Positions 6,789 to 14,702 of a DNA stretch of 16,721 nucleotides are shown piece by piece. The notes under the pieces are model-generated. The model made no database searches, was not told the origin of the DNA, and saw only the letters and a program-made list of their open reading frames with translations. Source of the DNA: DASYUM01 sp036001225 (GTDB taxonomy: Bacteria; Methylomirabilota; Methylomirabilia; Rokubacteriales; DASRDR01); the NCBI GenBank assembly GCA_036001225.1, contig DASYUM010000075.1, forward strand, positions 1 through 16,721, in the 5' to 3' direction. The stretch's first letter is position 1. Each line of letters begins with the position of its first letter. The position numbers were made by a program, and so were the translations under genes.

Positions 6789-8023
6789 CGCCGAAGCTCG
6801 CCTCGTTCCTGTCCCGGTCGGCCCGGACCGGCGTCGCCTTCACACCCACGCTCCTCGCCTGCTACGCCATCGCCGCATCGATCCACCTCGCCTCGATGGT
6901 CCTCAACACGCTCCTCCCCTTTCACGTGGTGAGGCTGGGCGGCAGCAAGACCGAAGTCGGGCTCCTCTTCTCGGTCATGACGGTGATCTCGATGTTTCTC
7001 CGTCCCGTCGTCGGGGGGTGGGTCGACGCCGTCGGGGTCCGCCCGGTGCTCCTGCCCGGAGTCGCGGCGCTCGCCGCCACGTCGCTGGCCCTGCACCTGG
7101 CCACCACGCCAATGGGGGTGATCGTGCTGATGGCCGGGGTCGGCCTGGCCAACGGCCTCATCTCGACCACGGCCGCCGTCCTGGCGGCGGGGAGCAGCTC
7201 CGCCGCCCACCGCGGCGAGGTCCTGGGTGTGTATTACCTCGCATCGTCGCTGGCCATCGCCGTGGCGCCGCCACTGGCGTTCGCCCTGCTCCAGCTCGGC
7301 GGGATGCCGCTCAGCTTCGTCGTGGTCACGGGGCTGGCGGGTGCCATGACCGTCCTGGTCTGGTCCCTCCCGGGCGCGGCGACGGCCACCGTCGCGGGTG
7401 CGCCGCCCGGCTTCCGGCTCTGGAGCCGTCACGCCCTCCCCTCGTCGGCCACGCTCGTGCTCACCAGCATCGGCCACAGCTCGATCTACGCCTTCCTGCC
7501 CCTCTACGCCGTCAGCCGCGGCCAGGGCAAGGCCATCGCCTGGTTCTTCACGGTCTACCCCATCTGGCTGATCGCGTGCCGGGCCGTTCTGCGCCGCCTC
7601 TCCGACCGGGTGGGCCGGGCGCGGGTGATCCTCCCCGCGATCGCGTGCCTGGCCGGGGGGTTCTTCGCGCTCGCCCTCGATCCCACGCCCGCGTCGCTCG
7701 TCCTGTCGGCGATCCTGCTGGCCACCGGAGGGTCCGTGCTCTACCCAACCCTGGCCGCCCTGGTCGTGGACCGCGCGCCGGCGGCGGAGCGCGGGCTGGC
7801 CCTCGGTACCCTGTCGGCGTCCTGGGACCTCGGCGTGGTCATCGGCTCGGCCCTCATCGGCCTCGTGAGCGATCGGGTATCGTACGGGGCCGGGTTCGCC
7901 CTGGCCGGCATCACCGCCGCGCTGGGGATCTTCGCGTTCCTCGCCTTGGAGCAGCGCCACGCCCGCCTGGTCGCGCTCCAGGGCCCCGCCGGGTCCATGG
8001 ATTCATCCACGCGAGCGTCGTGA
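6785..8023 (+). CDS. Major facilitator superfamily transporter
   Basis: A polytopic membrane protein of about 412 aa with roughly 12 hydrophobic helices in two halves. The loop 2-3 motif A is readable as GGWVDAVGVRPVL, and its counterpart in the second half is RLSDRVGRARVI; helix 4/5 contains GLANGLISTTAAVLAA. Such proteins move small molecules, commonly drugs or sugars, by proton antiport or symport; the substrate cannot be told. I prefer the TTG at 6785, which overlaps the propeller stop as TTGA and gives translational coupling. A GTG at 6728 would add 19 Pro/Arg-rich residues and overlap the propeller by 61 bp; neither start has a strong SD. The stop overlaps the next gene's GTG as GTGA. 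Efflux or uptake linked to the VOC enzyme and MurG-like enzyme is plausible but unproven. Confidence 0.87.
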   Translation: MTPKLASFLSRSARTGVAFTPTLLACYAIAASIHLASMVLNTLLPFHVVRLGGSKTEVGLLFSVMTVISMFLRPVVGGWVDAVGVRPVLLPGVAALAATSLALHLATTPMGVIVLMAGVGLANGLISTTAAVLAAGSSSAAHRGEVLGVYYLASSLAIAVAPPLAFALLQLGGMPLSFVVVTGLAGAMTVLVWSLPGAATATVAGAPPGFRLWSRHALPSSATLVLTSIGHSSIYAFLPLYAVSRGQGKAIAWFFTVYPIWLIACRAVLRRLSDRVGRARVILPAIACLAGGFFALALDPTPASLVLSAILLATGGSVLYPTLAALVVDRAPAAERGLALGTLSASWDLGVVIGSALIGLVSDRVSYGAGFALAGITAALGIFAFLALEQRHARLVALQGPAGSMDSSTRAS

Positions 8024-9131
8024 GGCATCGTCCCCGGCCGGCCACCCGCCGGCGCTCGGTCGCCATCGTGGTCGGCCACACGCTCGGACACGTCTTACCC
8101 GGCCTGGCCGTCGGCGAGGCCTACCGGCGCGCGCTCGGGGATGTCGATCTGCTCGTCATCGAGGCCGCTCCGGGGTCCGTGACGCGGATGCTGCCGCCGG
8201 GGCCGTGGCGCCACGCAACCGTCCGCGCCTCCCCGCTGGTCGGCGTGGGATGGGGGCGCAAGGTCGCCGCGCTCGGGCGGGCGCTCGCCGCGGCCGCGGA
8301 CGCGCGGCGCCTGCTCACGGTTCACGGGGCGCGCCTGGTGCTCGGGTTCGGGGCCTACGCGTCGGGCGGCGTGCTGGTCGCCGCGCGGAGCCTCGGCCTC
8401 GGGACGGCCATCCATGAGGCCAACGTCATCCCGGGGCTCGCCAATCGGCTCCTGGCGCCGCTCGTGGACCGGGTCTACCTCGCGTTCGCCCCGGCTCGGC
8501 GCGGGCTCCTGACGCGCCGGTGCCTGGTGGTCGGCCATCCCGTCCGGGCCGCGATCGCGGCGCTGGCGCGCGAGCGCCGCCTGCCGCCGGACTCCGATCG
8601 GCCCCGGCGCCTCCTGGTGACCACCGGCGCCGGCGCCGGCGAATTCTTCGCCCACCACGCGCCGACCCTGGCGGCCGCGCTCGGGCACCGCGGCCTCGCC
8701 GTCGAGGTGGTGCACCAGGCCGGCAGCCCCGATCCCGCGCTCATTCGCCACGCGTACGCCGCGGCCGGCATCACGGCCTCGGTCACCCCGCACCTCGAGG
8801 ACATCGCCGCCGCCGACCGTTGGGCGGACTTCGCGCTCGCCCGCGCGGGGGCGGGAACGGTCAGCGAACTGGCCATTGCCGGCGTTCCGGCGCTGCTGGT
8901 CCGCTCGCCGAGGCGGCCCGGGACCATCAGGCCGCCAACGCCCGCGCGGCGGCCGCCGCCGGGGGCGCCTGGTGGGTCCGCGAGGCCGAGTGGCAGACAG
9001 AGTCCGTGGCCGACACGGTGGCGCGGATCCTCGGCGATGCGCGGGCGTGGATGGAGGCGTCCGAACGCGCCGGCGCTTCGCGCCGCCCGATGCCGGCGAG
9101 CGGCTCGTGGCTGACTCTGAGAGCTGGATGA
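8020..9131 (+). pseudogene. MurG-like GT28 glycosyltransferase, frameshifted near its C-terminus
   Basis: Homologous to MurG, the inner-leaflet enzyme that adds GlcNAc to lipid I. Recognised: the N-terminal loop VAIVVGHTLGHVLPGLAVGEAY (MurG has GGTGGHVFPGLAVA), GFGAYASGG followed by IHEANVIPGLANRLL, then VVGHPVRA, and the donor-site stretch ADFALARAGAGTVSELAIAGVPALLV. After Val294 (codon 8899-8901) the frame shifts: the expected continuation PLAEAARDHQAANAR is found in another frame from 8901 to 9131. Restoring one C near 8901 would give about 370 aa, a normal MurG length. The GTG start overlaps the MFS stop (GTGA). In the present reading the protein would end at 9114 with a foreign tail. The Gly-rich loop differs from MurG (GHTLGH for GGTGGH), and the gene is not in a cell-wall cluster, so it may act on another lipid-linked or small acceptor. 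Sequencing error or real decay are both possible. Confidence 0.82.
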
Positions 9132-9183
9132 TCGGCCGATGGTGAGCGCCGGCGCCAACCGCGGATATGCTGGTCCGATCCGA

Positions 9184-9211
9184 GCGGCGGCTTTTGCCGC
9201 CGCAACTTTTT
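9184..9211 (+). terminator. Intrinsic terminator of the VOC-propeller-MFS-MurG-like operon
   Basis: GCGGCGGC (9184-9191), a TTTT loop, then GCCGCCGC (9196-9203) form a perfect 8-bp GC stem, followed after AAC by five T residues (9207-9211). It stands about 50 bp after the operon's last stop. Confidence 0.8.
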
Positions 9212-9225
9212 CCTGGAGGAGGCCT

Positions 9226-9252
9226 CGGAGGGGGCCGTCGAGGCCCCCTCCG
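9226..9252. repeat. Strong 11-bp hairpin nested in a TTTTTCC...GGAAAAA inverted repeat
   Basis: CGGAGGGGGCC (9226-9236) pairs exactly with GGCCCCCTCCG (9242-9252) across a 5-nt loop. Outside it, TTTTTCC (9207-9213) is inverted as GGAAAAA (9252-9258). It lies just past the stop of the minus-strand remnant, so it may be part of a bidirectional terminator region; on the minus strand the T-run precedes rather than follows the GC stem. Confidence 0.5.
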
Positions 9253-9258
9253 GAAAAA

Positions 9259-9650
9259 CTAGGGGCGCAGCGCGCAGATCGCGGTCGCCACGGCCAAGGT
9301 GGACGGCCGGGCGCAGTGCACCTCCCAGCCGTTGCCCGACGGCGATGAGGTCTGGATGCGGGCGTCACTGGATCGGCCGAGGCACGAGCCACCGCCGGTC
9401 AGGAGGAACTCGTTGAGATTGCACTCGGCCCGCGCCGTGCCGTTCCCACGTGATCTGGGTCTGCGACCCGCTGACCTGGAACGACGTGGCGAAAACCCAG
9501 TGATGGACCCCGGGAAAGAACTCCGTCGGCTGATTGCGAAAGAGGACGCCGGGCGAGAAGAAGTTGTTCTCGCCCACCTCGATGGTCACGGGACTGGTCA
9601 CCAGGCTGGCATAGCCGAAGTAGGCGAAGAGGATGTTTTCGCCCTGGCGG
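9259..9650 (-). pseudogene. C-terminal remnant of a surface/secreted beta-domain protein, 5' truncated and frameshifted
   Basis: Reading the minus strand from about 9645 gives GENILFAYFGYASLVTSPVTIEVGENNFFSPG, then RNQPTEFFPGVHHWVFATSFQVSG. This matches the pattern FGY...VTIPVGxNNxFSP...RGQPTxFxPG that I know from C-terminal domains of bacterial surface and secreted proteins. Near 9441-9445 the frame breaks; one base less (GGGACGG for GGGAACGG) would continue as DGTARAECNLNEFLLTGGGSCLGRSS, ending NGWEVHCARPS...ICALRP and TAG at 9259-9261. Upstream of about 9650 the homology stops abruptly and the DNA belongs to the plus-strand GT39-like gene, so the N-terminus is gone. Not expected to be functional. 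The precise family is uncertain; the strand and the real coding character are well supported. Confidence 0.65.
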
Positions 9651-10867
9651 TGGAGCGCGGCCCCGTCGCCGGCGTGGCGGCGATGGTCCTGCTCGGGGGG
9701 GCCCCCGCCTTCTGGATGATGACGCCGCTCGTCATCACCGAGACGGCGTTCATGGCGTTCTTCACGGCGGCGGTCACCGGCTTCTACCTCGGACTCTACC
9801 GGGACGCGCGCTGGTTCGCCGCCGCCTGGCCGGCGTTCGCCCTGGCCGCCCTCACGCGCCACACGGCCCTCCTCTTCGGCCCGATCGCCGGCGCCTTCGT
9901 CGTCGCCGCCCTCGCGTCGCGAGACCCGGCCGTCCGGGCGCGCCTGCGGAGCCGGGCCTTCTGGCTGGCGCCGCTCGGTGCCGCCCTCCTGCTGGCGCCG
10001 TGGCTCGCGCGGCAGCAGCTGGTCTTCGGCGACCCGCTGGTCGGCCCCCGCCTGGCGGCCGGCCAGCTCACGGCCTACCTGCCCCAGGTGGCGATGCCGT
10101 GGCACTTCTACCTCGCCGAGCTGCCCGGAATGCTGTCACCCCTGACCTCGGCCGGGGTCGTGGCGGGGATCGCCGGGGCGGTCTGGCGGCGCGATCGCTT
10201 CGGCCTGCATTGCCTCGGCGTCGCGGCCGGCATCGTGGTCTGGTTCAGCGCCTATCGGTTCAAGGAGCCGCGCCTGATCACCGCGGCCCTGCCCTTCATG
10301 GTCATGCTGGCCGCGCTCCCGGTGACCCGGCTGGTGCCCGCGGGCGGGCGCGGGCGACGCGCCCTCCTGCTGGGGGCGGCGCTGGTCGTGGTCCTGGTCG
10401 CGAACTTCGTCACCGTCAGCGCGGCCCTGGCGCGCCGGCGGGTCCTGGGCGAGCCGTCCTTCGTCGAGGCCATGCGGTTCCTGCGGCGAGAGGCCTCCCG
10501 GGAGGCGCTGGTCCTCGGCGCCAACTACCCCCAGATCCACTGGTACGCCGACCGCCGCGCGGTCGAGCTGCCCCCGGAGCCCGCGCTGGCGGCAGTCCTC
10601 GGGCAGGCCGAGTGGGTGGTGGTCACGAACTTCGAGCGCGGCCAGCCGGCCTACGCCCTGGCGCTGCCGACCCGGGCGGCGGCGGGCGCCCGGCCGGATG
10701 ACGTCCTCGTGTTTCGAGATCCGTGGTTCGCCACCGCGCTCATCCGGGCGTCGGCGCTGGCGCCGGGCGGGGGGCGGGCCGGTACGCCGGGCGCCGGGAA
10801 CCCCCCCGAGGCGTCCGGGCCGGCGGCCCCCGAGAGTCGGACGCCGGGGACACGCTCGCCTCGCTGA
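9650..10867 (+). pseudogene. GT39/PMT-type membrane glycosyltransferase lacking its N-terminus
   Basis: From GPVAGVAAM onward the chain reads as the core of a polyprenyl-phosphate-sugar-dependent glycosyltransferase of the PMT/ArnT type: SPAFW-like GGAPAFWMMTPLVITETAFMAFF, AALTRHTALLFGP, several further hydrophobic helices (about eight in all), FSAYRFKEPRLITAALPF, then a soluble end with EAMRFLRREA and VLGANYPQIHWYADRR. Family members carry their catalytic acidic residues in the first periplasmic loop, and that part (about 100-120 residues) is missing. The frame is open further left, to 9299, but there it is the antisense of the minus-strand remnant and is not part of this protein. In-frame GTG (9650, 9674) and ATG (9683) codons exist, but a product without the catalytic loop should be inactive. 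The last 217 bp overlap the convergent STT3 gene. Truncation by deletion, rearrangement or misassembly cannot be told apart here. Confidence 0.7.
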
Positions 10868-13031
10868 GTGGGGGCGGCGGTCGGCCGGTACTCGAACACG
10901 GCGACGCGGGGCGGCTCCCACCCGGTCGAGGTCGGGGGGGCCGCCGGGGTGCGGTAGACCGGCGTGTACGCGCGCAGGGCTTCCAGCGGAACGCAGGAGG
11001 CACCGGCATCGCGGCCGGCGATCCGGAACCGGCCGGGCGGCTTCTCGCGAAGGAACGCGTCGGCCTCCGCATAGGTGTCGAATTGCCGCACGAACGTCAG
11101 CTGCTTGAACGGGCCGGCGTCCCGCGGCTCCTCCCAGCCGATCACCCAGGTGGACCCGCGGGGGACGACGGCCCGTCCCCCGAAGATGTGGAGGCGAACG
11201 GCCATCGCGCGGTAGTAGGCGGGATAGAAGACCAGGGCAGGCCGCCGCCGCCCGGCCGGATCCCGCTCGACGTAGATCTCGAGGAACTCCGCGGGGCGCC
11301 GCCCCGCCCACCGGCCCATGGCGAAGAAGATGCCCTTGAGGTCCGACGCCGGATACGGGAGCAGCGCGGTGTTGCTGATGACGTACCGCGCCCGCCGGTC
11401 GTCCATGATCCGGCTCGCGGTCCCCTCGTCCTGGGCGGTGAAGAAGCGCGCGGCGTCGGCCGCGCCGGCCTGGGTCGGGTTCGCCACCGGGACCCGCCGC
11501 GCGATCCGGGTGATCCAGTACCCGTAGTCCCACCACGCCATCATGCCCCAGGCCGGGGCCGGGGCCGGTTGCCGGTAGCGCGCGTAGTAGAAGTCGGGGT
11601 CACCGAAGGGTTCCGGGGTGTTCGCGCGCATCCACTCGAGCGCGTCGAACCAGTCCCGGTCCGGGCCGCCGGCGACACGCCCGCTCACGGTCAGGGCCGG
11701 CAGGACGTTCGGGGCCACCGCGACCGTGAGCACGAGGACGGCGGCGACGGCCGGGCGGACCAGCGGCCAGATCAGCCGGACCGCGGCCCAGGCGGCCAGC
11801 AGCGCGACGTTGATCGCCAGGTAATAGGCGAAGCGCCATTGGGCGGCGGTCGCCACCATCATCCCGACCGTCCAGACGGCGAGCAGCGTCTTCTCGGGTG
11901 CGCCGTGGCGGACCGCGTCTCGGACGGCGAGCGCGAGCCCGCCCGCCGCCAGCAGGGCGCAGGTCGTGAACTCCGCCCAGAGGGGCGCCAGCGAGAACCG
12001 GCCCGCCGGCCAGAGCAGCGGCCGGGCCTCGCCGACGGTCTCGGGGCCGAGGCCGCGGAAGCGCTCGGCATACGCCGCGATCTCCCCGCCGACGGACGGC
12101 GCCAGGAGCAGCGCCGCCGCCGCCCCCAGCCCGAGGGCGGCGATCAGGGTCAGGTAGGCCCAGGCTGGTCGGGCCCGGCGGGTCATCGCGCGCCCGAGGC
12201 GATCGAGGGCCACGACGGTGACCGGCCCGGCCACCAGCAGGCCGAGCGTGAGCGCCCCTCGCCGATTGGCCAGGTACAGCGGAACCCACAGGCCGAGGCC
12301 AACGGCGCACGCGATCGCCAGGACGCGACCGACCTCAGTCCGGCATCCCCGGACGTGGTCGAGCGCGAGCTGGAGGACGGCCCACGCGACCAGGACCAGG
12401 ACCAGCAGCGCCCCGCTGGACCACGTCCACAGGTACGCCGCCAGGGCGACCCCCGCCGCCACCGCGGGCCGCCCCGCTCCGCCGGGCGACCGGAGCGCCC
12501 GCAGCACCCCGAGCACGACCAGCGTGGCGAAGAGGACTTCCGCGACGTGGTGGTCGGTGAAGCCGAGCAGGGAGCGTTGCAGGAACTGGCCCGGGAGCAG
12601 GGCGGCGAGGAGGGCCGCGATGACGGCCTCGACGGGGCCGAACAGCATCCGGCCCAGGCCGTAGACCAAGCCGACGACCACGACGCCGAGCGCCGGGGGG
12701 ACGAACGCCGCGACCGTCTCCACCAGTCGCTCCGAGGGCGCGCCCAGCCCGACGGCCCAGGCCGCGAAGGCGACGAGGAGATATCGAAGAGCGGCGCCTC
12801 GGGGACCGCCTGGCCGTCCGGCGCGAGCCGATAGGGGTCGAAGAAGTTCGGCCAGGGGAGATGGCGGAGCAGGCTCTCCACCTGCCGGACGTGGATCCAG
12901 ACGTCGGTCTCGTGGAACACGACCCGGTTGTCGGCGAAGACCCGAGGGTAGGGCAGCGCGGCCCGGACGAGGAGCGCCACGCTGGCGACGGCGGCCATCG
13001 CCGCCCCGCCGCGGACGGCGAGCGGCGTCAT
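10651..13031 (-). pseudogene. STT3/AglB/PglB-type oligosaccharyltransferase, interrupted by a one-base frameshift
   Basis: A large membrane glycosyltransferase that, with the frame restored, would be about 793 aa, like archaeal AglB. The first part (13031 to 12783) reads MTPLAVRGG...VVFHETDVWIHVRQVE, where E41-T-D43 fits the first acidic loop motif. After residue 83 (LFD) the reading continues in another frame as YLLVAFAAWAVGLG...; inserting one base between 12784 and 12783 joins them. The second part has GFTDHHVAEV (Asp codon 12553-12555), matching the second acidic motif, about ten hydrophobic helices, then a soluble domain with WWDYGYWI (WWDYG at 11521-11535), the hallmark of the family, and TASRIMDDRRARYVI where the MI/DK-type helix is expected. 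The ATG at 13031 has GGGGGAGG 9 nt upstream. The final 70 residues are Pro/Ala-rich and overlap the convergent GT39-like gene, so the true end may be earlier. The enzyme would transfer lipid-linked glycans to Asn of exported proteins. Confidence 0.83.
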
Positions 13032-13139
13032 TTCGGCGAGCCTCCCCCGAGGGTCGCTTGCGGTATATCCACCACGAACGGGCGTATCTCCATCGCTCGG
13101 GTTTCCGGTAATCTAGGTTGACAGCGTAAGAGGCATCCC

Positions 13140-14006
13140 GTGGGCGATCCTGACCCGGTCTCTCGCCACATTTCCGTCGCGGGCGCGCGCGTGCCCAGCT
13201 TCGTCTACGGTACGGCCTGGAAGGAGGCGGACACCGAGCGCCTGACGCGCCTGGCCCTCGAGGCCGGCTTCCGCGGCATCGACACCGCGAACCAGCGCCG
13301 TCACTACCACGAGGCCGGCGTGGGCGCCGCGATCGCGTGGGCGTTCGCCTCCGGCCTCGTGCAGCGCGACGAGCTGTTCCTGCAGACCAAGTTCACCTCG
13401 GTGGGCGGCCAGGATCACCGCCTGCCCTACGACCCGGCCGCCGACGTCGCTACCCAGGTGCGTCAGTCCTTCGCCAGCTCGCTCGAGCATCTGCAGGTCG
13501 AGACGCTCGATTCTTATGTCCTGCACGGGCCCGCGCGACGCTTCGGCCTGACCGCCTCCGACCTCGCGGTATGGCAGGCCATGGAAGAGCTGCATGCGGC
13601 CGGCAAGACGCGCTTCCTCGGCGTCAGCAACGTCGGCCTCGACCAGCTCGAGGAGCTCTGTGCGCGAGCGACGACCCCGCCGGCCTTCGTGCAGAACCGC
13701 TGCTTCGCGCGAAGCGGCTGGGACCGCGAGGTCCGCGCGTTCTGCCGCGAGCGGGGCATCGTCTACCAGGGCTTCTCGCTCCTGACCGCCAACCTGGCAG
13801 AGCTGCGCCATCCCGCGTTCGGACGTCTGGTGGCGCGCGTCGGCAAGACCCCGGCCCAGGTGGTCTTCCGCTTCGCGCTGCAGGTCGGCATGCAGCCGCT
13901 TACGGGCACGACCGACCCCGCCCACATGCGCGAGGACCTCCAGAGCTACGAGTTCGCGCTCTCCCCCGAGAACGCGCGCCTGGTCGAGGGCATCGCCAGC
14001 GCGTAG
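13140..14006 (+). CDS. Aldo/keto reductase
   Basis: 288 aa, typical for the aldo/keto reductase superfamily of NADPH-dependent (beta/alpha)8 oxidoreductases. The catalytic tetrad can be read in order: Asp in FRGIDTANQ, Tyr in RRHYHEAGVG, Lys in LQTKF, His in YVLHGPA. The later motifs GKTRFLGVSN and the C-terminal PLTGTTDPAHMRED, in the place of the usual IPGxxxxxHxxEN cofactor-binding segment, support it. The GTG at 13140 has AAGAGG (13128-13133) 6 nt upstream. It is divergent from the STT3 gene and ends 6 bp before the convergent DUF488-like gene. Cytoplasmic. The insert after the Lys motif (SVGGQDHRLPYDP) is also seen in plant and fungal-type relatives. Physiological substrate unknown. Confidence 0.92.
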   Translation: MGDPDPVSRHISVAGARVPSFVYGTAWKEADTERLTRLALEAGFRGIDTANQRRHYHEAGVGAAIAWAFASGLVQRDELFLQTKFTSVGGQDHRLPYDPAADVATQVRQSFASSLEHLQVETLDSYVLHGPARRFGLTASDLAVWQAMEELHAAGKTRFLGVSNVGLDQLEELCARATTPPAFVQNRCFARSGWDREVRAFCRERGIVYQGFSLLTANLAELRHPAFGRLVARVGKTPAQVVFRFALQVGMQPLTGTTDPAHMREDLQSYEFALSPENARLVEGIASA

Positions 14007-14012
14007 ACGCGC

Positions 14013-14483
14013 TCAGCGCGACCGCGGGCCCTGCCGCGTCGCGGCCCGGCCGCGCCCGGCGGGCCTCGTCGGACGCGGCTCCGGCAGGATGCGGACGGCG
14101 GGGTGCAGCTCCCGCGCGAGCGCGAGAAGCAGATAGGTGTGGCACGTCTCGCCGGGGGTGCGGTACGGGCACATGCACATGACGTACACGTCACGCGCCT
14201 TCGACTCCTCGACGAGCGCGCGCAGGGCTCCGCGCGAGTCGGCGCCGGACAGGATGTGCCGGCGGAATCGGGCGCGGTAGCGCGTGCGGCGAAACGCCGC
14301 CGCGTGCGCCGCCTCGGCGGACGCCCCCGCGCGCTTGGCCTCGCCCTTCGCGCGACTGAAGTCGGCGAAGAGGTCCTCGGGCGGCGCCAAGGCCTTGACC
14401 CCGGCGCGCCCGGCGCGCATCACGTTGATGCGCCGGCCGCCCGCCGGCGTCGGCGCGAATCGCGTGATCCGCCCGAGGCCCAT
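14013..14483 (-). CDS. Small DUF488-like protein
   Basis: 156 aa from the ATG at 14483 (MGLGRITRFAPTPAGGRR). A reading 64 residues longer would run into the IS element and is unlikely. The C-terminal half, FRRTRYRARFRRHI...ALRALVEESKARDVYVMCMCPYRTPGETCHTYLLLALAREL, has the layout of DUF488: a Tyr/Arg-rich helix and then a strand ending in Cys and a Cys-His pair. Here the cysteines are C103, C105 and C114 followed by H115. The biochemical function of DUF488 is not established. The N-terminal DxR-type start of classical DUF488 proteins is not obvious, so this is a distant relative at best. The protein ends in a basic, Pro/Arg-rich tail. No strong SD is seen. The IS element lies 55 bp upstream in the same direction, so its transcripts could run into this gene. 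Confidence 0.6.
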   Translation of the reverse strand: MGLGRITRFAPTPAGGRRINVMRAGRAGVKALAPPEDLFADFSRAKGEAKRAGASAEAAHAAAFRRTRYRARFRRHILSGADSRGALRALVEESKARDVYVMCMCPYRTPGETCHTYLLLALARELHPAVRILPEPRPTRPAGRGRAATRQGPRSR

Positions 14484-14538
14484 GGCGGCGATCGTACCGC
14501 GGCCGCCCGGGCGCGAACAGAGTGCCCCGGGAGTCACC

Positions 14539-14564
14539 GGTCGTGCCCCGCTTGATGTGGAAAA
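14539..14564 (+). repeat. Left inverted repeat of the IS256-family element
   Basis: 26 bp beginning GGTCGTGCCCC and ending TGTGGAAAA, 23/26 identical to the right-end repeat read on the other strand. A small hairpin CGCACC-TTCC-GGTGCG (14573-14588) lies immediately inside it. Confidence 0.8.
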
Positions 14565-14634
14565 TGCGGGGGCGCACCTTCCGGTGCGGGCGTGATGGGG
14601 CAGCATAGCTCGGATCCGGATCACGCGAAACGGC

Positions 14635-14661
14635 CCCTTCTCGGGAATACCCAGATAAGGG
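14635..14661 (-). terminator. Possible weak terminator hairpin after the transposase gene
   Basis: CCCTTCTCGGG (14635-14645) and CCCAGATAAGGG (14650-14661) pair with one mismatch and one bulge across an AATA loop. It lies 40-70 bp beyond the transposase stop inside the IS. Only a short TTT follows on the minus strand, so termination would be inefficient. Confidence 0.3.
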
Positions 14662-14702
14662 TCGGGCCGTCGCACGCGATCCTAGAGGCGCTGCGCGATG
14701 CG

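Noticed and set aside
9299..9649. N-terminal 117 residues of the long plus-strand frame joined to the GT39-like protein
   Set aside because: The opposite strand of this stretch encodes a recognisable surface-protein remnant; the plus frame is open only by chance.
10723..12834. 703-aa open frame on the plus strand
   Set aside because: Antisense of the STT3 gene, whose WWDYG and membrane helices are clearly real; this frame is low-complexity RGDP-rich.
13118..13123. TTGACA as a -35 box before the aldo/keto reductase
   Set aside because: Only 16 nt before the start codon, so the matching -10 would fall inside the gene; no suitable hexamer is there.
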